64,000 nt of DNA from Gammaproteobacteria bacterium (GTDB lineage: Bacteria > Pseudomonadota > Gammaproteobacteria > Eutrophobiales > Eutrophobiaceae), in contig JAJFKM010000043.1 in NCBI GenBank assembly GCA_021773215.1, positions 1 to 64,000 on the forward strand, written 5' to 3'. The position numbers were made by a program, and so were the translations under genes. Below, piece by piece: positions 1-11,788 of the stretch. The number at the start of each line of letters is the position of its first letter. The stretch's first letter is position 1. A model generated the notes under the pieces. It saw only the letters and a program-made list of their open reading frames with translations. It did not search any database and was not told the DNA's origin.

Positions 1-1
1 A

Positions 2-307
2 CTCGATGCACACACAACACTAAAGATGGCCACACTCAATGGAGCTAAAGCACTAGGACTAAATGAATCAATCGGTTCGTTAAAGAAAGGTAAACAAGCC
101 GACATCGTAGCAATCAACCTAGACCAACTAGAAACCGCACCAATGTACGAGCCGCTATCGCAAATCATCTATGCCGGTAACCGAGAACAAGTCAGCGACG
201 TGTGGATAGCGGGAAAGCAGGTTTTAAAAAATAGAGAATTAACCACGATGGAATATTCCAGAGTGATGGAGAAAGCAAGTGGTTGGGAAACTAAAATTAA
301 AGGATAA
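2..307 (+). CDS. Amidohydrolase C-terminal fragment (TRZ/ATZ, MtaD-like), cut by window edge
   Basis: The reading frame is open from the first base, so only the C-terminal ~101 residues are present. They read MATLNGAKALGL, then an IGSLKKGKQADIVAINL stretch. This is the usual end of TRZ/ATZ-type amidohydrolases such as 5-methylthioadenosine/S-adenosylhomocysteine deaminases, where the polypeptide returns to the small composite beta-sandwich after the metal-binding barrel. The metal ligands lie upstream of the window, so substrate cannot be judged. The family assignment is good; the MtaD role is an inference from similarity of this tail. Confidence 0.8.
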   Translation, partial: LDAHTTLKMATLNGAKALGLNESIGSLKKGKQADIVAINLDQLETAPMYEPLSQIIYAGNREQVSDVWIAGKQVLKNRELTTMEYSRVMEKASGWETKIKG

Positions 308-377
308 GAAAGGATTAACCGATACTGTCTCTATTGGTTTTATTATCGAATACTTTATTAGTGGATTAATTTTAGAG

Positions 378-749
378 ATGAATGAACAAGGAAGAAAAAC
401 AATAAACAATCGTTTTAATTATGGATTACGTCGACTTTCAGATCGGCTTTTTTATGCCCGAATTAAAGCAAAGCTCACACAAGCAGATGTGGCCAAAATT
501 CGGAAGATAACTACAAAGACCGTCAAGCGATGGGAAACACATAGCGGTGCACCAAAAAACCAGAACATTATTATGGAATTGGCCGAAATATATAATCTTT
601 CATACACATGGTTATCATTTCATTATGGAAGCGAAGAAAATGATTTTGAACAAGGATTTGATCCTGAATTTATTAAGGATATGTGGTGCAGACTCGATAG
701 AGAACAACAAGAAATCGCTGTGATACACATTCAAAAATTAATGGCATAA
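378..749 (+). CDS. Small XRE-type helix-turn-helix regulator
   Basis: A 123-residue protein with a helix-turn-helix around residues 30-60 (LTQADVAKIRKITTKTVKRW), then a second helical segment containing YNLSYTWLSFHYG. The pattern is that of Cro/C1 (XRE)-type DNA-binding proteins, in which the regulator binds an operator through helix 3. The open frame extends upstream to position 279, inside the amidohydrolase gene, but those extra residues look unlike the family, so I use the ATG at 378. It lies 70 bp after the amidohydrolase and converges on rnt. The target is unknown. The C-terminal half is acidic and has no recognisable ligand domain. Confidence 0.7.
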   Translation: MNEQGRKTINNRFNYGLRRLSDRLFYARIKAKLTQADVAKIRKITTKTVKRWETHSGAPKNQNIIMELAEIYNLSYTWLSFHYGSEENDFEQGFDPEFIKDMWCRLDREQQEIAVIHIQKLMA

Positions 750-771
750 GAAAATATGTATTAGTAGTTAA

Positions 772-1431
772 TTAATCTTGAAACAACCCTGAATACTTAT
801 TCCATTTATTAACAATTTCACAAAACAATAACGCAGTTTGTTCTGCATCATAACGTGCAGAATGAGCTTCGTTGGTATCCCATTTCAGTCCTGCTTCTTC
901 TGCCGCACGTGCCAAGACTGTTTGTCCATAGGCTAACCCTGCCATGGTTGCGGTATCAAATGTACTGAAAGGATGAAACGGGTTACGTTTAATGTCGTTG
1001 CGTTCAACAGCGGCATTTAGAAAACCAAGATCGAAAGAAGCGTTATGCCCCACTAATATGGCGCGACTACATTTATGTTCTTTTATCTTTTTACGTATCG
1101 GTTTGAATACTTCAAGTAAAGCTTCGTTTTCGCTTACAGCAATCTGTTTACGAAAAGGATGGTTAGGGTCGACGCCAATAAAATCGAGTGATGCTTGATC
1201 TAAATTAGCACCTTCAAATGGATTGACGTGTTTGGAGACGACTTCATCGATACACCATTGGTGTTCTTCGTTTACTGTTACCGTTACGGCTGCAATTTCT
1301 AATAATGCATCGGTTACCGCATTGAATCCGGCTGTCTCCACATCAACAATGACGGGTAAGAATCCACGGAATCGTTTTGCAACCGGTGATTTATTATTGA
1401 CCGCCGTTTCTGTTATTTCTTCAGTTGCCAT
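772..1431 (-). CDS. rnt: Ribonuclease T
   Basis: A DEDDh 3'-5' exoribonuclease of about 219 residues (E. coli RNase T is 215) that trims 3' ends of tRNA and other stable RNAs. Exo I is seen as [11 protein letters not shown] with the D and E metal ligands about residues 30-32, Exo II as [13 protein letters not shown], and Exo III as [10 protein letters not shown] with the catalytic His and Asp. The ATG at 1431 is preferred to the one at 1437 because a GGAGGG Shine-Dalgarno then sits 8 nt upstream. The start overlaps the 3' end of pyrC by 19 bp, implying translational coupling. RNase T is largely confined to Gammaproteobacteria. Confidence 0.95.
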   Translation of the reverse strand: MATEEITETAVNNKSPVAKRFRGFLPVIVDVETAGFNAVTDALLEIAAVTVTVNEEHQWCIDEVVSKHVNPFEGANLDQASLDFIGVDPNHPFRKQIAVSENEALLEVFKPIRKKIKEHKCSRAILVGHNASFDLGFLNAAVERNDIKRNPFHPFSTFDTATMAGLAYGQTVLARAAEEAGLKWDTNEAHSARYDAEQTALLFCEIVNKWNKYSGLFQD

Positions 1432-2462
1432 GAACATGTCCCTCCGGCACGAAAGGGGACTATTTCTTCATCACCAAATGGTAAAAACTCGGGAATGGCT
1501 TGTTCTTTTTTAATTAAGGTCATTTGTTCTGTATTTCGTGGTAAGTCGTAATAGTCTGCGCCATAGTGACTGGCAAAGGCTTCGAGTTTGTCGAGTTGTC
1601 CAGCGCTGTCAAATGCTTCGGCGTATATCTCTAGAGCGTTGGGCGCGGAATAGATGCCGGCACAACCACAGCTGGTTTCTTTTGTGTTTCGTGCATGCGG
1701 CGCGCTATCGGTACCGAGGAAAAATTTCGGATTGCCACTGGTTGCTGCCGTCAATACCGCTTGTCGATCATTTTCTGCCTTTAATATAGGCAGGCAATAA
1801 TGGTGTGGTTGCAGACCACCTTTAAATAAATCATTTCTATTTAGGAGTATGTGTTGCGGTGTGATCGTTGCAGCAACCTTATCATTTGACTCCATGACGA
1901 AATCAACCGCGGCGCGAGTGGTAATATGTTCAAAGACTATTTTAAGTTCAGTAAAATCTTTGGCCAAAGGTGTTAACACCTTATCTATAAAAACGGCTTC
2001 ACGGTCAAACACATCGACATCATCACCTGTTACTTCTCCGTGTACTAAAAGTGGTAAGCCACTTCCCATCATGGCTTCGAGGGCTGCATAGGTCTTCTTG
2101 ATGTCTGTTACACCTTGATCGGAATTGGTCGTCGCGCCAGCAGGATAATATTTTAAGGCCTTAATAATATTTGATTCTGCTGCTGTCTTTATCGACTCTA
2201 CTGAGGTGTTATCTGTAAGATATAAGGTCATCAGCGGCTCAAAATTATATTTTTCATCGACACACCGTAAGATGCGTTCTCGGTAAGCTAGTGCCATTTC
2301 TGTATTAACCACAGGTGGTTTAAGATTAGGCATGACTATAGCGCGCGAAAATTGCGCTGCGGTATAATTCACAACACTGGACAATGCAACTCCATCACGC
2401 AGGTGTAGATGGAAGTCGTCAGGTTTTACCAAGGTTAATTCTTTCTGGGTTATCGTTTGCAT
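1413..2462 (-). CDS. pyrC: Dihydroorotase (class II)
   Basis: Catalyses cyclisation of N-carbamoyl-aspartate to dihydroorotate in pyrimidine synthesis. The 349-residue length matches E. coli PyrC (348). The metal-binding [10 protein letters not shown] motif (His18, His20) is at the N-terminus. The lysine that is carboxylated to bridge two zinc ions is in [15 protein letters not shown], a HGE motif supplies another His, and the GTDSAPH segment holds the catalytic Asp. The gene is first in a two-gene unit with rnt and is divergent from tas across 66 bp. No attenuator-like structure is evident upstream. Confidence 0.97.
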   Translation of the reverse strand: MQTITQKELTLVKPDDFHLHLRDGVALSSVVNYTAAQFSRAIVMPNLKPPVVNTEMALAYRERILRCVDEKYNFEPLMTLYLTDNTSVESIKTAAESNIIKALKYYPAGATTNSDQGVTDIKKTYAALEAMMGSGLPLLVHGEVTGDDVDVFDREAVFIDKVLTPLAKDFTELKIVFEHITTRAAVDFVMESNDKVAATITPQHILLNRNDLFKGGLQPHHYCLPILKAENDRQAVLTAATSGNPKFFLGTDSAPHARNTKETSCGCAGIYSAPNALEIYAEAFDSAGQLDKLEAFASHYGADYYDLPRNTEQMTLIKKEQAIPEFLPFGDEEIVPFRAGGTCSWQLKK

Positions 2463-2528
2463 AGTTAAATGAAATTATTACATATTAAAGATGAAAGGTA
2501 TCTACACACTTTATAAAGAGAGAACAAT

Positions 2529-3569
2529 ATGGAATTCACAAAGTTAGGCAACACCGACATCGAAGTCAGCCGCATTTGTCTCGGCACGATGACCTGGGGT
2601 GAACAAAACACCGAAGCCGAAGCACACCAGCAATTAGATTATGCTGTGGATGCCGGGATTAATTTCATCGATACCGCTGAGATGTACCCAGTACCGCCGA
2701 CAGAAGAAACACAAGGTCTGACTGAAACCTATATCGGGACCTGGCTAGCTAAAAGACACGATCGCGATAAGCTCATTATTGCCAGCAAGGTTTGTGGTCA
2801 AAATCTTTTTGCGCCCTACTTACGCAATGGCCAAGCGAAACTCGACAAAAAGAATATCCATCAAGCACTCGATGCCTCACTAAAACGACTACAATCAGAT
2901 TATATCGATCTCTATCAAACTCATTGGCCAGATCGTGATACTAATTACTTTGGACAATTAGGTTATTACCATGCCCCGGAAAAAGACGGCACTGCAATTG
3001 CCGAAACATTAGATGTGCTTAATGGTCTGGTGAAAGAAGGCAAGATTCGGATGATGGGCATCTCAAATGAGACCCCCTGGGGTTGTGCTGAATATCTCCG
3101 CGCTGCTAATGAGCTCAATTTACCAAAAATAGTTAGTATCCAGAATCCCTATAACCTATTAAACCGAACGTTTGAAATTGGTCTTGCCGAGTTTGCCCAT
3201 CGCGAACAAACTGGCTTATTGGCATACTCACCGCTGGCCTTTGGTGTTTTGAGTGGTAAATTTTTAAACGGTGCCAGACCCGCAGGTACACGTCTGGTGT
3301 TGTGGGATCGTTTTAGTCGCTATACAAACCCACAAGCTGACGCGGCAACCGCAGCCTATGTCAAACTAGCGCAAGAAAACGATTTGGATCCAGCACAAAT
3401 GGCATTGGCTTTTGTGAACAGCCGCCCTTTTCTGACCAGTAATATCATTGGTGCCACTTCCATGGAACAATTAAAGAGTAATATCGATAGCATCGATATC
3501 AAACTTCCGAAAAAAATAATCAAAGCAATCGAAGCTATCCATGAAAAAATCCCCAATCCTTCTCCATAA
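2529..3569 (+). CDS. tas: Aldo/keto reductase, Tas family
   Basis: An NADP(H)-dependent aldo-keto reductase of 346 residues, the same length as E. coli Tas and close to it throughout. The catalytic tetrad is visible: Asp48 and Tyr53 in DTAEMYP, Lys87 in IIASKVCG, and the His in YQTHWPD. The nucleotide-binding C-terminal segment ends in IIGATSMEQLKSNIDS. E. coli Tas was named for suppressing tyrosine auxotrophy; its natural substrate is uncertain and the same holds here. A purine-rich AAAGAGAGAACA stretch precedes the ATG. Its last 29 bases overlap the next gene. Confidence 0.93.
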   Translation: MEFTKLGNTDIEVSRICLGTMTWGEQNTEAEAHQQLDYAVDAGINFIDTAEMYPVPPTEETQGLTETYIGTWLAKRHDRDKLIIASKVCGQNLFAPYLRNGQAKLDKKNIHQALDASLKRLQSDYIDLYQTHWPDRDTNYFGQLGYYHAPEKDGTAIAETLDVLNGLVKEGKIRMMGISNETPWGCAEYLRAANELNLPKIVSIQNPYNLLNRTFEIGLAEFAHREQTGLLAYSPLAFGVLSGKFLNGARPAGTRLVLWDRFSRYTNPQADAATAAYVKLAQENDLDPAQMALAFVNSRPFLTSNIIGATSMEQLKSNIDSIDIKLPKKIIKAIEAIHEKIPNPSP

Positions 3570-3951
3570 TTTTTATATTAGCCTAATTTGTGGTCTGATT
3601 TCTCCGGCTGCCTTTGCGTCAGAGGCAGAGGAGATATGGTTATATGTATTTTTAATTCCAGTTTATTTTGTATTGGCTCTACAATCTCTTCTGGGCTTGT
3701 TCATGTTAATAATGAAACAATTTAATTCCAGAAAATCACTATTAGTTTCCATGATCCCGGCATTTTTATTGATGATAGTTGGTGTATTAATCACATTTTA
3801 TTTTCAATCGATAAATGAAATAAGGGATCTCCTTTTAATATATTTATTATTTAGTCTATTTATTTTTGTGTTTCCATCCATTCAATACGTTGTTTTAAAT
3901 AAATCCAGTAAAAAAACCGAAGCAGACTTTAACGAAGACCTCGAGAAATAG
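3541..3951 (+). CDS. Small membrane protein, unknown
   Basis: A 136-residue protein I do not recognise. It begins MKKSPILLHNFY, followed by a signal-peptide-like stretch ending in PAAFA, then three hydrophobic segments at about residues 30-55, 65-88 and 92-115 and a charged tail (KKTEADFNEDLEK). It is probably an inner-membrane protein. The start lies 29 bp inside tas, in another frame, so it may be translationally coupled to it. No catalytic motif is seen. The AT-rich codon use matches its neighbours. Confidence 0.55.
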   Translation: MKKSPILLHNFYISLICGLISPAAFASEAEEIWLYVFLIPVYFVLALQSLLGLFMLIMKQFNSRKSLLVSMIPAFLLMIVGVLITFYFQSINEIRDLLLIYLLFSLFIFVFPSIQYVVLNKSSKKTEADFNEDLEK

Positions 3952-4029
3952 GCCATAGACATATTCCACCTGACGCTGAGAAACAGTTTTTGAGTGATAG
4001 AATTGGCTCAAACAACGGGCTAATCCATG

Positions 4030-5444
<1,415 letters not shown>

Positions 5445-5470
5445 TAAGGACAGTAGGACAGGAAGAAAAC

Positions 5471-5986
5471 ATGAATAACCTTGATGAATACATTCTCGGA
5501 GAGTCTACCGGTGAAGCCATCAAAGTCGAAACGCGTCAGGATAATGCGGAAGCAGCACTAGCACTGGTAAAACAATGTAATCAGAAACTAGCCATCATTT
5601 CCCATGAACTGGACCCATTCGTCTACAACCAGCCTGAATTTGTCGAAGCCGTGAGGCAATTGGCATTAAAAGGACGATATGTCGATATACGTATCCTCGC
5701 CTTTGAACCCGAGTTAATAGTACGCAAAGGCCATAAACTCGTTGATTTGGCAGCAAAAATCAGCAGTTATATAGAAATTCGTAAACCTGCGTCACAATAT
5801 AAATCATTCAATGAAGCGGTACTGATTGTCGATGAAGTAGGATACCTGTTTCGAGAAAGCGTTGAACGATATAAAGGAAAAGCAGACTTCAACGGCCGTC
5901 GCGAGTCGAAATACATGCTAGAGGTTTTTAATAGCATGTGGGATACATCTAAACCTGACCCAAATTTTAGAAGGATGCACATTTGA
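5471..5986 (+). CDS. Conserved protein with phospholipase-D-like fold, unknown role
   Basis: A soluble 171-residue protein without a signal peptide. The segment KLAIISHELDPFVYNQPEFVEAVRQLALKG and the later VLIVDEVGYLFRESVERYKG resemble the half-site of phospholipase-D-like proteins, a stretch that positions a target and then reports its status, but no HKD motif is present, so it is unlikely to be an active PLD enzyme. It matches the pattern of the DUF7931-type family. An AGGAAG Shine-Dalgarno precedes the ATG. Its TGA stop overlaps the TTG start of the next gene (TTGA), so the two are translationally coupled. Function unknown. Confidence 0.6.
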   Translation: MNNLDEYILGESTGEAIKVETRQDNAEAALALVKQCNQKLAIISHELDPFVYNQPEFVEAVRQLALKGRYVDIRILAFEPELIVRKGHKLVDLAAKISSYIEIRKPASQYKSFNEAVLIVDEVGYLFRESVERYKGKADFNGRRESKYMLEVFNSMWDTSKPDPNFRRMHI

Positions 5987-6846
5987 GAAGATTACTTCTA
6001 CTTGCCGTGATATTTACAGTCATTAGAAGCACTGCTGTTATGGCAGAATCGATGAAGATCGAGACCATCCCCATGCAAAACAGGCAAGTCGAAGATGTTA
6101 TTCCAATTCTCAAGCCATTAGTTGTTGAAGGCGGTACCGTTACCGGAATTAATAATAAATTAATCGTCAAGACTACACCTTCAAACCTCAAACAAATAAA
6201 GCAAGTCTTGGCACAAATCGATAATGCCCCGCGCCGATTAATGATCAGCGTCAAACAAGATGTCGATGGCAACCTCAATGTTAAGGAAAGTGGTGTCTCC
6301 GGGCGCTATAGCACTGGCGATGTCACGATAGAATCGCCCGACACGGGTCGTGGCGGCACTATCATTCAGGGTAAAGACAGTGATGGAAATGTCGTACGCT
6401 ATCGACAATTGGAAACCCGATCGCGTCTAGAGGACAGAAATGTCTTTCGTGTACAAGCATTAGAGGGTAATCCCGCCTACATCAGTACAGGTCAATCTGT
6501 TCCCATACCTAATCAAACTGCTTTCGTCACCGGCGGAGGCGTAGTCGTTCAGGACGGTGTGGAATATCGAGATGTGGAATCCGGCTTTTATGTCCTACCC
6601 AGAATTCAGGGCGATAATGTCACGCTACTGATATCACCCAAGTTATCCCGTGTCAGCCCAAATCAAGCTGCAGTATTTGATATTCAAAACGTAGAAACCA
6701 CCGTAAGTGGTCGATTGGGAGAATGGATTCCAATCGGTGGCGCCACACAGCATTACGGTGATAGCACTAAAAGAAACCTGATTAGCACAAAACGACGTGG
6801 CCAAGAACAAAGGAATGTTTTAGTTAAAGTGGAAGAGATTAAATAG
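5983..6846 (+). CDS. Truncated secretin-like protein (secretin N domain)
   Basis: A 287-residue exported protein. It has a signal peptide (about residues 1-21, ending VMA). A secretin N-type domain follows at about residues 25-85, with IPMQNRQVEDVIPILKPL and LKQIKQVLAQIDNAPRRL. The C-terminal half, from about residue 150, resembles only the first part of the secretin channel domain. Full secretins are 500-700 residues, so this cannot form a standard gate. The start is TTG at 5983, supported by an AGAAGGA Shine-Dalgarno 8-9 nt upstream and by the 4-bp overlap with the previous gene. No other type II, type III or type IV pilus gene is adjacent. Confidence 0.7.
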   Translation: MRRLLLLAVIFTVIRSTAVMAESMKIETIPMQNRQVEDVIPILKPLVVEGGTVTGINNKLIVKTTPSNLKQIKQVLAQIDNAPRRLMISVKQDVDGNLNVKESGVSGRYSTGDVTIESPDTGRGGTIIQGKDSDGNVVRYRQLETRSRLEDRNVFRVQALEGNPAYISTGQSVPIPNQTAFVTGGGVVVQDGVEYRDVESGFYVLPRIQGDNVTLLISPKLSRVSPNQAAVFDIQNVETTVSGRLGEWIPIGGATQHYGDSTKRNLISTKRRGQEQRNVLVKVEEIK

Positions 6847-6920
6847 TTTTCGCGTGATTCCACTTTGGCTGATAAAATAGCCAACCTCAATATCCTTCAC
6901 TACACATAATCTAAGATTTA

Positions 6921-9900
6921 ATGTTAATACTGCCAGGCGGTAACGCCCTTTCTGACTTCCGTGTAAATAAGCTACTTTCTGCCTTGCAATCATGTGTACC
7001 GGCAATTAGCTCAGTTGAATCGTCATATGTTCACTTTGCCGAAACGGGTGACGAACTCGATCAAAAAGAAACGAGCCAGCTTAGTGCCCTACTGAATTAC
7101 GGCGCTGAGACTGTGATTACTCCCGACAATTCATTCAGGCTAATCGTTATTCCTAGACCCGGCACAATCTCACCCTGGTCTAGTAAAGCAAGCGATATTG
7201 CTCATAACTCGGGGCTAAACAAGATCATTCGTCTTGAACGCGGTAGAGTTTATTCATTTCAACTAAATGATGGCGACACTCTTAATGAAGAACAAATAAC
7301 ACTACTCAAGCCGCTCATACATGATCGTATGACAGAAATTCTCATATCTAATGAGAATGATGCTACTGCTTTATTTGCTATGACCGAACCTGCCGAGTTG
7401 AATCAGATTGATATCATCAACGGTGGTATGGATGCATTGGAAACAGCCAATATTGAAATGGGCTTGGCGTTATCACATGATGAAATAGACTACTTATTCA
7501 CCTCGTTTGAGAAGTTGGGTCGAAACCCAAGCGATGTAGAATTAATGATGTTTGCTCAAGCCAATTCTGAGCATTGCAGACACAAGATCTTCAACGCTGA
7601 GTGGACTATCGATAATGTTAAGCAAGAGCATTCCTTGTTTAACATGATAAGACAAACCCATGAAGCCAATCCTGGCAATGTACTTTCTGCTTACCATGAT
7701 AATGCTGCTGTTATGGCCGGTTTCAATGGCGCACGATTTTTTACTGATCCGAACAATCATCACTATGGTTATCATGATGAAGACATCCATATCCTGATGA
7801 AGGTTGAGACGCATAACCATCCAACCGCTATATCACCCTACCCCGGTGCCGCCACCGGTTCTGGTGGAGAAATTCGTGATGAAGCAGCAACTGGACGTGG
7901 TGCTAAACCAAAAGCTGGTCTATGTGGTTTTGCAGTATCAAATTTAAAGATACCCGGATTTGAACAAGCCTGGGAAACAGACAATGGCAAGCCCGATCGA
8001 ATTGTTTCGGCTTTGGATATTATGCTTGAAGGACCGATTGGTGCAGCGGCCTATAATAATGAGTTTGGCCGCCCGGCCTTGTGTGGTTATTTCCGTACCT
8101 ATGAACAGAGAAAAGATGAATCTTTAATTTACGGCTATCACAAACCAATCATGCTTGCCGGCGGGTACGGCATGATTCGCGAATCAGATGTACTTAAACA
8201 AGACATTCCCACCGGGGCTAAACTCATAGTATTGGGTGGCCCGGCAATGTTGATTGGACTAGGTGGTGGCGCTGCCTCTTCAATGGCTTCTGGTTCAAGT
8301 GACGCTTCGCTCGATTTTGCTTCAGTACAACGCGATAACGCAGAGATGGAACGACGCTGTCAGGAAGTCATCGATCGTTGTTGGGCGCTAGGTGATAACA
8401 ATCCAATCATTAGTATCCATGATGTTGGTGCCGGTGGTCTTTCCAATGCAATGCCTGAACTTGTTAGTGCGAGTAATCTTGGAGCACAACTGGAATTACG
8501 TGAGATCCCAAATGATGAACCAGGTATGTCACCAATGGGGGTTTGGTGTAATGAGTCTCAAGAACGCTATGTACTCGCGGTTAGTGCTGAACAACTTGAC
8601 CGCTTCACGTCGCTTTGCAAACGAGAACGCGCGCCCTACGCAATACTCGGCAACGCAACTGAAATAGAACAACTTGTTTTAAATGATGCGCACTTTAATA
8701 ACCAAGCGATTGATATACCGATGTCTGTATTACTTGGGAAGATGCCAAGCATGCAACGCGATGCGCGGAGTGAAACTGATCAACATTCTGAATTTGACAC
8801 TTCAACGATAGATCTACAAGAATCAATCAATAGAGTTCTGCAACTGCCAACTGTGGCTAGTAAATCTTTTTTAATCACGATTGGTGATCGATCGATTTCT
8901 GGTTTGGTTGTGCGCGATCAAATGGTCGGTCCCTGGCAAGTCCCCGTTGCAGATTGCGCCGTTACCAGCTCATCCTATTTTGACTACATAGGCGAAGCCA
9001 TGGCTATTGGTGAACGTGCTCCACTGGCTCTGACCAATGCAGCTGCTTCAGGAAGAATGGCAATTGCCGAAGCCATTATGAATATATCTGCAGCACGAAT
9101 TCTCAAGTTGGATGATATTGCTCTTTCTGCAAACTGGATGGCTGCATGTGGTGAGTCTGGTCAAGACGCAAAACTTTATGCCACAGTCGCTGCAGTTAGT
9201 GAACTCTGTAAAGAACTTGGCATTGCTATTCCTGTCGGCAAGGATTCATTGTCGATGAATACTGTATGGACTGATAATAATCAACAACAAAAAGTAACCT
9301 CACCTTTATCATTAAATATTACAGCTTTCGCACGGGTCGCAGATGTTCGTCAATCACTGACTCCACAATTACAACAAGATGACGACACAGTTTTACTTTA
9401 TATAGATTTAGCCAATGGTAAACAGCGTCTCGCTGGCTCTGCACTGTGTCAGGTGTATGAACAATTCGGTAATGAAACTCCTGATCTAGAAAACTCAAAT
9501 TTATTAATTGGCTTTTTTCAGGCCTTACAGATCCTAAATGAATCAGATTATATTCTTGCTTATCATGATCGTTCAGATGGCGGTCTGTTTGTAACCTTGG
9601 TTGAAATGGCCTTCGCGGGACATACTGGCATTGATGTTGAACTTGCACATACTGATAATATTATCGCTAGTTTATTTAATGAAGAACTCGGTGCGGTTAT
9701 TCAAATCAAGAGTGTACATGAAGAAAGTGTAAAACAAACCTTTGTGAATGCTGGCATAGATGAACAAGCCCTCCATTCTATTGGAACAGTAAACAATGAT
9801 TATTGTTTCAGGTTCAAACAAGATAAGTCAAACACTCTAGAGCTACCCATTCATGATTTGCATAAAAAATGGTCCTCTACCAGTTTTCAAATTCAGTCCC

Positions 9901-10787
9901 TACGCGACAACCCTGAATGTGCACAACAGGAATTTGATGATATAGGCAATAAGATTGATTCAGGTTTATTTGTCGACACCACATTTGAGCTCGAAACCAA
10001 CCCTCTTGCCTTAATCAACACCGACGCAAAACCAAAGATGGCGATACTAAGAGAACAAGGCGTTAATGGACAATTAGAAATGGCGGCTGCATTTGATCGT
10101 GCTGGATTTGAATGTGTTGATATACATATGCAGGACTTGATCGATGGTCAAATAAAACTTGAATCGTTTAATGGACTGGTTGCCTGTGGCGGCTTTTCAT
10201 ATGGTGATGTCTTGGGTGCTGGTGGCGGCTGGGCAAAATCTATTTTATACAATAACAAGATCAGCAAGATGTTTGAAACCTTCTTTAAGCGCACCGACAC
10301 ATTTGCGCTTGGTGTCTGTAATGGTTGCCAGATGATGTCGCAATTGCGTGAATTAATCCCCGGAGCTTCCGATTGGCCTGACTTCCTACGGAATGAGTCT
10401 GAACAATTTGAAGCGAGACTGGTAATGGTAGAAGTTATGGAATCACCTTCTATCTTATTTAAAGGTATGGCTGGTTCTAAAATACCTGTCGTTGTTGCTC
10501 ATGGTGAAGGCCGTGTTTCGTACAAACCTACTGATGTAATGTCGAATGCTACTATGCGCTATATTGATAGTTCAGGAGCACCGACAGAACGTTATCCATT
10601 AAACCCTAATGGCTCTATTAATGGATTGACCGGGATCACCAACGATGATGGCCGTATTACCATCATGATGCCCCATCCGGAACGTGTCTTCTTACGTAAA
10701 CAATTCTCTTATTTACCATCACAATGGAACAATGAATATAGTCCATGGATGAAGATGTTTTTGAATGCCCGAGAGTGGTTAAATTAA
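6921..10787 (+). CDS. purL: Phosphoribosylformylglycinamidine synthase (single-chain)
   Basis: Converts FGAR, glutamine and ATP to FGAM in purine synthesis. At 1288 residues it is the large gammaproteobacterial form (E. coli 1295), fusing the PurS-like N-terminus, the linker, two AIRS-type synthetase halves and a C-terminal glutamine amidotransferase. The motif [20 protein letters not shown] marks the ATP/FGAR site, and [12 protein letters not shown] holds the amidotransferase nucleophile Cys1133, with the His and Glu in MMPHPERVF. It is separate from purB by two small genes. The Shine-Dalgarno is weak. Confidence 0.98.
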   Translation: MLILPGGNALSDFRVNKLLSALQSCVPAISSVESSYVHFAETGDELDQKETSQLSALLNYGAETVITPDNSFRLIVIPRPGTISPWSSKASDIAHNSGLNKIIRLERGRVYSFQLNDGDTLNEEQITLLKPLIHDRMTEILISNENDATALFAMTEPAELNQIDIINGGMDALETANIEMGLALSHDEIDYLFTSFEKLGRNPSDVELMMFAQANSEHCRHKIFNAEWTIDNVKQEHSLFNMIRQTHEANPGNVLSAYHDNAAVMAGFNGARFFTDPNNHHYGYHDEDIHILMKVETHNHPTAISPYPGAATGSGGEIRDEAATGRGAKPKAGLCGFAVSNLKIPGFEQAWETDNGKPDRIVSALDIMLEGPIGAAAYNNEFGRPALCGYFRTYEQRKDESLIYGYHKPIMLAGGYGMIRESDVLKQDIPTGAKLIVLGGPAMLIGLGGGAASSMASGSSDASLDFASVQRDNAEMERRCQEVIDRCWALGDNNPIISIHDVGAGGLSNAMPELVSASNLGAQLELREIPNDEPGMSPMGVWCNESQERYVLAVSAEQLDRFTSLCKRERAPYAILGNATEIEQLVLNDAHFNNQAIDIPMSVLLGKMPSMQRDARSETDQHSEFDTSTIDLQESINRVLQLPTVASKSFLITIGDRSISGLVVRDQMVGPWQVPVADCAVTSSSYFDYIGEAMAIGERAPLALTNAAASGRMAIAEAIMNISAARILKLDDIALSANWMAACGESGQDAKLYATVAAVSELCKELGIAIPVGKDSLSMNTVWTDNNQQQKVTSPLSLNITAFARVADVRQSLTPQLQQDDDTVLLYIDLANGKQRLAGSALCQVYEQFGNETPDLENSNLLIGFFQALQILNESDYILAYHDRSDGGLFVTLVEMAFAGHTGIDVELAHTDNIIASLFNEELGAVIQIKSVHEESVKQTFVNAGIDEQALHSIGTVNNDYCFRFKQDKSNTLELPIHDLHKKWSSTSFQIQSLRDNPECAQQEFDDIGNKIDSGLFVDTTFELETNPLALINTDAKPKMAILREQGVNGQLEMAAAFDRAGFECVDIHMQDLIDGQIKLESFNGLVACGGFSYGDVLGAGGGWAKSILYNNKISKMFETFFKRTDTFALGVCNGCQMMSQLRELIPGASDWPDFLRNESEQFEARLVMVEVMESPSILFKGMAGSKIPVVVAHGEGRVSYKPTDVMSNATMRYIDSSGAPTERYPLNPNGSINGLTGITNDDGRITIMMPHPERVFLRKQFSYLPSQWNNEYSPWMKMFLNAREWLN

Positions 10788-10889
10788 GCCTACGTCTATT
10801 TTTGTAAAACCTTCTTTCAAGAAGATATCTAACAATATTTGAATTATATTTCATCTACGCTGACATAGATTCGACCATGCGCTAGACTT

Positions 10890-11462
10890 GTGTTTAATGA
10901 CAGCCTCCAATTTAACACCATGAAGAAGTCTTCCGGTATATCAGTCGAAGATAGTGCACTGTTTCGTGAAATGGTTGGCGACGCTCAACCACTAAAACAA
11001 GATAGTTTTATTGCTGACAAACCCAAACCAAAAGCACACCCTGCAAAAACTGAAGCCGACAATTCCGCTGTAATTGAAGAAATGAGTACCGCAGACTTTG
11101 ACTCCAATATTTTGGAGAGAGGAGATGAGCTTCTTTATACTAGCCCCGGAGTTCAAAATAATATATTAAAAAAATTACGTCGCGGTCATTATAAAATTGA
11201 AGCAGAACTAGATTTACATGGCATGACCGTTGATAGTGCTAAAATTGCATTAACTGATTTCCTGAATCAATGCATAGCGCGCTCTCAACGCTGCGTCAGG
11301 ATTATTCATGGCAAAGGTCTGGGCTCTATAAATAAACAACCGGTCATAAAAAACAAACTAAATCAGTGGCTACAAAAAATGGATATTGCACTAGCTTTCT
11401 GCTCCGCAAGACCTGCTGATGGAGGTACTGGAGCAATTTATTTGTTATTGAAACGTAAATAA
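10890..11462 (+). CDS. Smr-domain protein (MutS2 C-terminal-like)
   Basis: A protein of up to 190 residues with a C-terminal Smr domain at about residues 105-190. It shows LDLHGMTVDSAK (the LDLHG motif), IIHGKGLGS (the HGKG motif) and a final GGTGAIYLLL. Smr domains have nicking endonuclease or nucleic-acid-binding activity. The N-terminal 90 residues are charged and probably disordered, as in gammaproteobacterial SmrA/SmrB proteins. The start is uncertain: GTG at 10890 gives the longest form and an ATG at 10920 is the alternative; neither has a clear Shine-Dalgarno. It lies 102 bp after purL. Confidence 0.85.
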   Translation: MFNDSLQFNTMKKSSGISVEDSALFREMVGDAQPLKQDSFIADKPKPKAHPAKTEADNSAVIEEMSTADFDSNILERGDELLYTSPGVQNNILKKLRRGHYKIEAELDLHGMTVDSAKIALTDFLNQCIARSQRCVRIIHGKGLGSINKQPVIKNKLNQWLQKMDIALAFCSARPADGGTGAIYLLLKRK

Positions 11463-11788
11463 TTAACAATAGCAGGATTTATAGATAGCAATAAAACAGC
11501 ATCGAATAGTCCATTTTAGCTAACTAAATTTAAAGGATACCTAGTATCAAATATCTAGGTATATTCGAGTATATATCTAATCGGGTAATATCGATTTTGA
11601 ACTTTAGAAAACACGTACAGATATCGAACCAATATTATCAATAATTAGATTTCGAAAAGGGTTTATTTCGAATAATACAAAAATTTTGGGCTTAAAAATG
11701 GTTTATCGATTATTAATAGGTGCATCAGTGACTATACTTGTATTAATATTCAATTAATTATAAGAATCGTAAAAATCAGGGATAAGAC
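11463..11788. other. 326-bp AT-rich intergenic region upstream of rpfG
   Basis: No recognisable gene. It holds an inverted repeat (listed separately) and a 19-codon open frame at 11698-11757 on the + strand. That frame would encode a hydrophobic peptide (VYRLLIGASVTILVLIF), but it has no Shine-Dalgarno, so I do not call it a gene. The stretch presumably carries the rpfG promoter, but no convincing -35/-10 pair stands out. Confidence 0.5.
11537..11562. promoter_or_regulatory. Inverted repeat upstream of rpfG (candidate operator)
   Basis: Perfect 8-bp arms ATACCTAG (11537-11544) and CTAGGTAT (11555-11562) are separated by 10 bp. There is no T-tract, so a terminator for the Smr gene is less likely than a protein-binding dyad. 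It lies about 230 bp before rpfG. Confidence 0.4.

Noticed and set aside
5983-6846. Secretin-like protein as part of a type II or III secretion system
   Set aside because: Too short to form a gate, and no other secretion genes are adjacent.
11698-11757. 19-codon hydrophobic peptide frame before rpfG
   Set aside because: No Shine-Dalgarno, and a low-complexity AT-rich stretch easily gives such frames by chance.
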